Origin: Pandoraea sputorum
GTDB lineage: Bacteria > Pseudomonadota > Gammaproteobacteria > Burkholderiales > Burkholderiaceae
Assembly (NCBI RefSeq): GCF_000814845.2
Contig: NZ_CP010431.2
Location: 5,084,001-5,148,000, forward strand
DNA: 64,000 bases
Direction: 5' to 3'
In this document: in pieces, positions 58,151-64,000 of the stretch
Numbering within the stretch: the stretch's first letter is position 1
Layout: each line of letters begins with the position of its first letter
Position numbers and translations under genes: made by a program
Notes under the pieces: model-generated
Databases searched by the model: none
The model's input: the letters and a program-made list of their open reading frames with translations, nothing else
Told to the model about the DNA's origin: nothing

Positions 58151-60424
58151 ATGTCTACCGCCTTTCAGACGCGCGAGCGTCTGCTCGCCGTCGCCTGCGC
58201 CCTAGTCGTCGCTGGCAGCTTCTCCACCCAATCCGCTCACGCTCAAACGCCCGCAAACGTCGCCGATGCCGCGCCGCAGGCCACGACGCCGACGGGTTCG
58301 ACCAACGCCCCGGCCGTCGCGCTGCCCACGACGCAGGTCAACGACAGCGCCGTGCCGTCGGCCATGCAGACGAAGACGCTGCCCTCGTACAAGTTCGTCG
58401 CCCCGCTACGCGACACCCCGCGCTCGATCACCGTCATTCCCGAAGAGCTGATCAAGCAGACGAACGCCACGACCTTCGCCGACGCGCTCAAGACCGTGCC
58501 CGGCATCACGTTCCTCGGTGGCGACGCTGCGGCGAACCCGTCCGCCGACCGTCCGGTCATTCGCGGCTTCGAATCGCGTAACTCGATTTTCGTGGACGGC
58601 ATGCGCGACTCCGGCGTGCAGAATCGCGAGACGTTCGACATCGAGAACATCAGTGTCATCAAGGGCCCGGACTCGGTCTACGCCGGACGTGGCGCCGTGG
58701 GTGGCAGCATCGACATCACCACGAAGACGCCGCGACTGGAAGACTTCACCAACGCGAGCTTCGGTCTCGGGACCAACAGCTACAAGCGTCTGACGCTGGA
58801 CGTGAACCGCCAGGTGAATGACCAGACCGCCGTGCGCCTGAACATGATGGGGCACGACGCCGATCAGGCCGGTCGCAACAATGTCTACAGCAAGCGCTGG
58901 GGTATCGCACCGTCGGTGGCGTTCGGCCTGAACAGCCCGACGACCGTCACGATCAGCTACTACCACTTGAATTCGTATGACATGCCGGACTTCAGCGCAC
59001 CGTTCCGCGCGGCGGGCGGCACGCCCGACGGCGGCTTCCAGCGCAACCAGTTCTACGGCCTGAACAACCGAGATTACCGTCGCGGTCAGACGGACACCGG
59101 CGAAGTCAAGGTCGAACACCGCATCAACGACACGTGGAAGATCAAGAACACGACGATGGTCGGCCGCTCGACGCTCGATTACGTCGCCACGAACCCGCAG
59201 TTCCTGAACGCAACGTCGAACATCATCGCACTGCAAGCGAAGAGCGGGAAATATGCGACCAACAGCATCGCCAACCAGACGGAACTGACCGGCAAAGCCA
59301 CGCTATTCGGCTTCGAACACACGCTCACAACCGGCCTGGAATTCAGCAACGAACAAAGCCGCTATGAGGGCTATCTCGTTTCGGATAGCGCCGGTAATAA
59401 CATTCGCTCGACGAACTCGTTGGGTCTATGCAATGTGCCGTACAACTGCACGACCATCGGCAACTGGAACCCGGACAATCCGTGGACCGGTAGCCTCACG
59501 CTCAATGGCGACAAGGCCTTCCCGGGTGCGGCCACCAACACGCGCACGAACACCGCATCGGCCTATCTGTTCGACAGCGTGAAGCTCTCGGACCGCTGGC
59601 TCCTTAACGCCGGTGCGCGCTTCGACCGCTTCGACGTGAGCGCCGTGCAAGCGGGTGCACCCGATCTGAACAACACGTCGAACCTGTTCAGCTTCCAGTT
59701 GGGCGTGGTCTACAAGGTGCTGCCTTCGTTGAGCCTGTATGCGTCGTACGGCACGTCGGCCAACCCGCCGGGCGCGAACAGCGGTCTGGGCGGCGGTACC
59801 GATCAGATCACCGCCACCAACAAGAACCTGTCGCCCGAGCGCAGCCGCAACATTGAAGTCGGCGCGAAGTGGGACGTGATCGACCAACGCCTGTCGTTGA
59901 CCGCAGCCCTGTTCCAGACGGACAAGACGAACGCTCGCGTCTCCGACGGTCTGGGCGGCACGATCAACGCCGGCAGCCAGCGCGTGCGCGGTGCAGAACT
60001 CGGCTGGGCGGGCAATCTGACGAACCACTGGCGTGTGTTCGGCGGCTACTCGTACCTGAACGCGATCACGACCGACGCCGGTCCGGCCGCTGCGCCGGGC
60101 TCGAACGGTCTGCCGATGGTCATGGTGCCCAAGCACAACCTCACGCTGTGGACCGACTACGAAGTGATGCCGAAGCTCACGCTGGGCGCAGGTATGACGC
60201 TCTCGAGCCTGACTTACGCATCGGTGTCGTCTACCGTTCGCAAGTGGACCCCGGGCTACGCCCGCTTCGACGCAGTCGCCACGTACCGCGTGTCGCGCTC
60301 GGTGGATCTGCAACTGAACGTGCAGAACATCTTCGACAAGAAGTACTACGCCAGCGCTTACCCGATCTATGCGACGTGGGCACCCGGCCGTACCGCCATG
60401 CTGACGCTGAACTTCCATCAGTAA
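58151..60424 (+). CDS. TonB-dependent catecholate siderophore receptor (Fiu-like)
   Basis: A 757-residue outer-membrane receptor. A signal peptide ends near SAHAQ (residue 32), followed by a Thr/Ala-rich linker, a plug domain (PRSITVIPEELIKQTN; PVIRGFESRNSIFVDGMRD; IKGPDSVYAGRGAVGGSID) and a 22-strand barrel ending LTLNFHQ. It belongs to the TonB siderophore receptor group with Fiu/BfrD-type plug sequences and probably takes up ferric catecholates. The terminal residue is not aromatic, but a Phe is third from last. The Fur-like box upstream predicts iron control. No siderophore genes are nearby. Confidence 0.9.
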   Translation: MSTAFQTRERLLAVACALVVAGSFSTQSAHAQTPANVADAAPQATTPTGSTNAPAVALPTTQVNDSAVPSAMQTKTLPSYKFVAPLRDTPRSITVIPEELIKQTNATTFADALKTVPGITFLGGDAAANPSADRPVIRGFESRNSIFVDGMRDSGVQNRETFDIENISVIKGPDSVYAGRGAVGGSIDITTKTPRLEDFTNASFGLGTNSYKRLTLDVNRQVNDQTAVRLNMMGHDADQAGRNNVYSKRWGIAPSVAFGLNSPTTVTISYYHLNSYDMPDFSAPFRAAGGTPDGGFQRNQFYGLNNRDYRRGQTDTGEVKVEHRINDTWKIKNTTMVGRSTLDYVATNPQFLNATSNIIALQAKSGKYATNSIANQTELTGKATLFGFEHTLTTGLEFSNEQSRYEGYLVSDSAGNNIRSTNSLGLCNVPYNCTTIGNWNPDNPWTGSLTLNGDKAFPGAATNTRTNTASAYLFDSVKLSDRWLLNAGARFDRFDVSAVQAGAPDLNNTSNLFSFQLGVVYKVLPSLSLYASYGTSANPPGANSGLGGGTDQITATNKNLSPERSRNIEVGAKWDVIDQRLSLTAALFQTDKTNARVSDGLGGTINAGSQRVRGAELGWAGNLTNHWRVFGGYSYLNAITTDAGPAAAPGSNGLPMVMVPKHNLTLWTDYEVMPKLTLGAGMTLSSLTYASVSSTVRKWTPGYARFDAVATYRVSRSVDLQLNVQNIFDKKYYASAYPIYATWAPGRTAMLTLNFHQ

Positions 60425-60747
60425 GCGAGTTGTTCTCAGCCCGCTCACTCCGTTGATCGGGCTAATGCAGGAAATCCGGCGACTACCGCCGGGTTTCCTG
60501 CAAATCCCTCCCCCTCCGCCCGCCTTCCCCGCTGCGCCTCTCCCGTCCGGCCTGGATCCGTCGTTACAGCGAAGCCTGATTTCAAACACTCGATTCACAT
60601 CGTTCGTTTCATTGTGTGACCCCAGTCTGCGTGACATGATGACGCCGCGCTGCAGACGGGATGCCATCCGAGTGTCCTCGCACCGCATGAAAACAATCAG
60701 AAGACGTTCGTCATAACGCAGTTTGCCTATTCGTACGGGGGTTCGAG
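60425..60747. other. Intergenic region after the receptor, with a 3' hairpin
   Basis: 323 bp with no convincing gene. A 15-bp stem (60467-60481 and 60487-60501, one T-G wobble, 5-nt loop) lies 43 bp after the receptor stop. It lacks a T-run, so it may protect the 3' end or act with Rho. The remainder is a pyrimidine-rich stretch and a candidate promoter zone for the next gene, in which no clear pair was seen. Confidence 0.5.
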
Positions 60748-61881
60748 ATGGCAAATCGGGGAGTCGCTGTCAACGCGTGTGCCAATGCCGCGCGGTCGTT
60801 CGTCGTCGTTGTCGCCATCGCCGCGCTCGCGGGATGTTCTGCGACGCAGATCCGCAAGAAGGACACGCTGCAAGACGCCGCTAACGGGTTTGACGGTGCC
60901 GTCAAAGCATCGGCAAGCGCGCTGGATACGGAGGTCAAATCGCGGGCGCGCGTACGGCGTGCGGAGGCCATCGAGAATTACGTGCGCACGTTCCGGGCGA
61001 AGTCGCGTGACGATTACGACATCGACGGCAAGGACGATCTCGCCTCCTTCGCCCGGTTCGTCTGCGCCGGGTCGGACAGCTTCGTTCGGGAGCGCGCCGC
61101 AATGCGCTACGCCACGGCCTACTCGGGTGGCCTCAAGGACGTGCTTGCCGAAGGCGACGACTCCATCAGTGGTCAGTGGAAGCGCCTCCAGGAACTGCGC
61201 AAGCCCATCAAGACACCTGGCGCCGTAGAGGACACGCCACCGAAGGAGGCGGTGCTCGCCTGCTCGATTCCGCTGACGGAACAACTGCGCGGATGGAAGG
61301 GACGGCCCACGACCGACGCGAGCCATGAATCGCTCGTCGCCGCCGTACCGGTTGCCATCGCAGCCTACAAGGCCATCGTCGCGTTGATCCAAACGGGCCT
61401 CACCGCCTACAACGATATGGAAGCGAAGCAGCGATTCGCCGACTACGTTCACAAATTCCACCCGGACTTCAAGAAGGTCATGGACCGTGACTTCGCGGCT
61501 CAGGATCTGGAGAACGCCTGGAACGCGCGGCAGATCGTGGCACTGCAACGCCCGCTCGCCACGTTCCGGAAGATATTCGTCACACCTGCACACATCTCGC
61601 GCGACGCGGACGACATTCGCATTCGCGAACTCGGCATGCAAGTTCACGATCAACTCGCAGAGTACGACGCGCTGCACGCCAGTCAGTCGCCGGTCGTCCT
61701 GCGTCAGAAGCTGGTCGATGCCGAAGAACAGCTTGTGACGCTCGTCGACGACAAGCATGTGTCGATCTCGGATCTCGTCGCCTTCTTCAATGAGTTAAAA
61801 GACGACTTCGATAAGGCGAAGACGCAATACAGCGCCGCCGAAGCGGCTGTTCGCGCAGTGCCGGAGGCATGGAAACAATGA
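60748..61881 (+). CDS. Unrecognised lipoprotein, partner of the downstream protease
   Basis: A 377-residue protein. The N-terminus has a hydrophobic stretch ending in a lipobox ALAGCSA (Cys near residue 30), so it is predicted to be a lipoprotein. The rest is strongly charged and probably alpha-helical, with a possible coiled coil near the C-terminus (DDFDKAKTQYSAAEAAV). I recognise no domain. The last 4 bp (ATGA) overlap the start of the serine protease gene, so the two are translationally coupled and may work together at the envelope. The ATG at 60748 is the first in frame. Confidence 0.8.
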   Translation: MANRGVAVNACANAARSFVVVVAIAALAGCSATQIRKKDTLQDAANGFDGAVKASASALDTEVKSRARVRRAEAIENYVRTFRAKSRDDYDIDGKDDLASFARFVCAGSDSFVRERAAMRYATAYSGGLKDVLAEGDDSISGQWKRLQELRKPIKTPGAVEDTPPKEAVLACSIPLTEQLRGWKGRPTTDASHESLVAAVPVAIAAYKAIVALIQTGLTAYNDMEAKQRFADYVHKFHPDFKKVMDRDFAAQDLENAWNARQIVALQRPLATFRKIFVTPAHISRDADDIRIRELGMQVHDQLAEYDALHASQSPVVLRQKLVDAEEQLVTLVDDKHVSISDLVAFFNELKDDFDKAKTQYSAAEAAVRAVPEAWKQ

Positions 61882-63098
61882 ACCGACTCGTGCGCGTGCT
61901 TTGTGCCAGCCTCGTGACGGCTGGCTTTATGACGTCCGCTACGGCGCAATCGCTCGATGCTGACACACCGTCGCCGCTCGCCGCACAGATCGTGCGCGAA
62001 GCACAATCGTCCGACGTTCAGGCCTCCTTGAAGCGCCAGGATAAGTCGTTGCGGAAGGAGCAGGACGTCCTGATGCGAGCGACGCAGACGCCGCTGGTCG
62101 CCGCGAAGGTGCAGGCCATCATTCAGGCACGCGAGAACATCGCGGCATCGAACAACTTGCTGATCGGTGGCACGCCCGGTTCCGAGGAGCAACTGCAGCG
62201 CACACTGGAGACGATTCTCTCCATCATGCGTCCGGTGTACGGGTTTTGCTCAGGCGCACCGTGGGTCAACGAACAAACGCACGACTGGTCCACCTGGAAA
62301 GATGCGGTGACGGCGATCTCCAGTCCGGTCGCGGCTGTTGCCCGCAGCGTCGGCGTGATCTTTCAGTACGACGACGCCCAGTCCACCACGCCGCGTCTCG
62401 GCCCCACTGCATTTGTCGTCGGCAAGTCGCACATCATCACCAATCGGCACGTGTTGCTCGATTACGCATACCCCGACAGCAATGGCGTATGGCACATGAA
62501 CGACGACAAGCAAGTTTTGACGGTCTCGTTCCCGTGGGAATACTCGCAGTGCTTCTCTCGCACCACGCCGCGTGAAGTGCGTATCGTCGGCATCGAAGCC
62601 GCAGGTAAGACCGATGCGGAGAATGCCGATTTCGCCATCCTGCGCACAGAAGACAACGCGTTGCCGCCGCCCGCGCCGATGGCCGACAAATACGATCTCT
62701 ACGAAGGACAGAAGATTGCGGTGATCGGCTATCCGTCCCGTCCGCTCAATTGCGAAGCCGCCCGTCCTGGCCAGGAGTGCGCAACGCTGTCGGAAGCACA
62801 GATCGATACGATTTTCGAATTGCCGAACCATGCGGTGCCGTTTCCCGCCGAGCGGTTTGCGCCGGGAACCACGCGCCCGGAACTCAAAACGGACGCGGTG
62901 ATGTTTTCCTACGACTCGTCGACCTGGGGCGGGAATTCCGGCTCTCCCGTCATTCGCCTGTCGGATGGCAAGATCGTCGGCCTTCACTCCGGCGGCAAGA
63001 CGAAAAGCAAGGGAAAGGAAATGGAGGGGATTTACAACAACGCCATCAAAGTCGACCGCATCCGCAAAGCGCTTGCCGAAGCGGGTGTGACTCAGTGA
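61878..63098 (+). CDS. Secreted trypsin-like serine protease
   Basis: A 406-residue protein with a signal peptide (MNRLVRVLCASLVTAGFMTSATAQ). The catalytic triad of a chymotrypsin-fold protease can be read: His in HIITNRHVLLDYA, Asp in DAENADFAIL and Ser in WGGNSGSPVIRLSDGKIVGLHSGG. A helical region of about 100 residues precedes the protease domain. No PDZ domain follows, so it is not a DegP-type enzyme. ATG at 61878 overlaps the upstream stop by 4 bp and has a GGAGG site 10 nt away; an in-frame ATG 9 bp earlier has poor spacing. Target unknown. Confidence 0.88.
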   Translation: MNRLVRVLCASLVTAGFMTSATAQSLDADTPSPLAAQIVREAQSSDVQASLKRQDKSLRKEQDVLMRATQTPLVAAKVQAIIQARENIAASNNLLIGGTPGSEEQLQRTLETILSIMRPVYGFCSGAPWVNEQTHDWSTWKDAVTAISSPVAAVARSVGVIFQYDDAQSTTPRLGPTAFVVGKSHIITNRHVLLDYAYPDSNGVWHMNDDKQVLTVSFPWEYSQCFSRTTPREVRIVGIEAAGKTDAENADFAILRTEDNALPPPAPMADKYDLYEGQKIAVIGYPSRPLNCEAARPGQECATLSEAQIDTIFELPNHAVPFPAERFAPGTTRPELKTDAVMFSYDSSTWGGNSGSPVIRLSDGKIVGLHSGGKTKSKGKEMEGIYNNAIKVDRIRKALAEAGVTQ

Positions 63099-64000
63099 TT
63101 ACTTCCGCTCGGCGCAAACGGGCGTGAGCACGCCCATCGATCCTTGCTGATAGCGGCGCGTGAGGGCGACCAGATCGGCTTCGTCGCGTGCGGCGAAGTT
63201 GCCGCGATAGACCACGGGAGCGTCCAGCGGCTCGCCACCGGCGAGCATCAGTCGTGCGCCGCTGCGCCCTGCCAGTTGCCAGGTGCCGGGCGGCAACATC
63301 AACGCCTGAACGTTGCCTTCTGCACGCAACGGGTATCCGGCGACTGCCGCGTCACCCTGTGCGATCAACGCGATCCAATGGCGGCCGTCGCACGGGATCT
63401 CGAGGGCCCGAACCTCATCGGCACGCCAGTCGAGTTGCAGCAGCGTCGTGCAACCGCCATCGTTGCGCTCCACCGCGTGCTCAGCCCAGCGTCCACAGAT
63501 CAACGTCAGGTCGACGTCACCCTCGCGCCAGCGCGGCATCGATCCGGCGCGCACGACCGTCTGCACAGGTGCGCCATGCGGATGCTGTCCGGCACGACTG
63601 ACGACCATGCGAACGCCGCGCACGGAAGCGCACGCGTTCTCCGGAACGTCTTCATGCACCGTGCCGCAATTCGTTTCCAGCCAGAGCAGATCGCCGGGAT
63701 GCAGCGTGTCGTCGCCACCGTGGGCGTGACGGCTACGCAGCGAGGTCGTCGATTCGGGAAAGAGATACGTCGCCACGACGCACCCGGCATGCGGATGCGG
63801 CGGAATGCACGCGCCGTGACGACGGAAGAGGTCGACCGACAGGAACGGGTCCGTGTGCTCGACCTGATCGAAAACACCCGCCCCCGCCGCAGCCGCACAT
63901 CGGCCGGGACGAGAGACGGGAAGCACGCGCGGGATGGCGTTGGCGCCGGCATGGGCGGCCGGGCGTTTGGTCAGACGCGAATGCAGGGGCGTCGGATGGG
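63099..64000 (-). CDS. Pirin-like bicupin protein (5' end outside window)
   Basis: An open frame runs from the stop at 63101-63099 to the window edge, about 300 codons, without a stop. The pirin N-domain hallmark occurs as IPPHPHAGCVVATYLFPE, with the metal-binding His residues, and a Glu in LWLETNCGTVHEDVPEN. A C-terminal cupin-like half follows, so it is a two-domain pirin. A GTG at 63926 is possible, but upstream residues continue in frame (TPLHSRLTKRPAAHAG), so the true start is probably further upstream or outside. It converges with the protease gene and ends directly after its stop. Function is unknown; some pirins are quercetinases. Confidence 0.82.
   Translation of the reverse strand, partial: HPTPLHSRLTKRPAAHAGANAIPRVLPVSRPGRCAAAAGAGVFDQVEHTDPFLSVDLFRRHGACIPPHPHAGCVVATYLFPESTTSLRSRHAHGGDDTLHPGDLLWLETNCGTVHEDVPENACASVRGVRMVVSRAGQHPHGAPVQTVVRAGSMPRWREGDVDLTLICGRWAEHAVERNDGGCTTLLQLDWRADEVRALEIPCDGRHWIALIAQGDAAVAGYPLRAEGNVQALMLPPGTWQLAGRSGARLMLAGGEPLDAPVVYRGNFAARDEADLVALTRRYQQGSMGVLTPVCAERK

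Noticed and set aside
60467..60501. Strong hairpin after the receptor gene as an intrinsic terminator
   Set aside because: The stem is excellent but there is no T-run, so it was not called a terminator.

Overview
The window is GC-rich chromosomal DNA from a betaproteobacterium of the order Burkholderiales. The evidence is the gene order (mraZ-rsmH-ftsL-ftsI-murE-murF-mraY-murD-ftsW; rpe-gph-trpE; trpGDC then ung), a GC-rich codon bias, a Burkholderia-type trimeric porin, a five-gene set of phenylacetate (paa) genes, and the 16S rRNA. From memory the 16S resembles Pandoraea; I could not run a comparison, so the genus is a guess. No insertion sequence, prophage, CRISPR array or replication origin was seen.

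Layout. 1-10.3 kb: the division/cell-wall (dcw) cluster on the minus strand, from mraZ (10155) down to a truncated ftsW (runs off base 1), with mostly 4-bp ATGA overlaps and a clear MraZ-type operator. 10.6-19.0 kb: housekeeping and metabolic genes (coq7, a highly expressed porin, a MarR regulator with a palindromic operator, a lipoprotein aminopeptidase, a molybdopterin oxidoreductase, an M20 amidohydrolase, a DUF3047 lipoprotein). 19.1-24.9 kb: a complete minus-strand rRNA operon (16S, tRNA-Ile, tRNA-Ala, 23S, 5S) with two candidate promoters and boxA sites. 25-33.2 kb: an amino-acid-binding lipoprotein, an enoyl-CoA hydratase, and a divergent paaN-pcaF-paaG-paaI-paaK run with a PaaR-like operator. 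33.3-38.8 kb: mltA, a small membrane protein, apaG, then rpe-gph-trpE. 38.9-53.4 kb: about 15 kb lying between trpE and trpGDC. It holds a NodT/HlyD/RbbA-like/YhhJ-like export system, a DUF3141 protein with a histone-like tail, and a two-component system divergent from dsbD and an Lgt-like/TlpA fusion. 53.4-57.9 kb: trpG-trpD-trpC, a CYTH phosphatase and ung. 58-64 kb: a probably Fur-controlled catecholate siderophore receptor, an unrecognised lipoprotein overlapping a trypsin-like protease gene, and a pirin-family gene cut by the window end.

The most interesting signal is the tryptophan locus. trpE and trpGDC are separated by the 15-kb block, trpE ends in a strong terminator, and each half is preceded by its own short Trp-rich leader ORF. 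The first (36829-36873) is a 14-codon peptide with three Trp codons, followed by a terminator-like hairpin. The second (53483-53551) is a 22-codon peptide with three Trp codons, two of them adjacent just before the stop. This suggests that both halves are independently controlled by tryptophan-sensing attenuation. Other notable items are an 18-bp inverted repeat inside the histidine kinase gene, an OmpR-family operator-like GTTAA repeat between the two-component system and dsbD, the lipoprotein/protease pair, and an 88-nt T-free leader in the paa operon.
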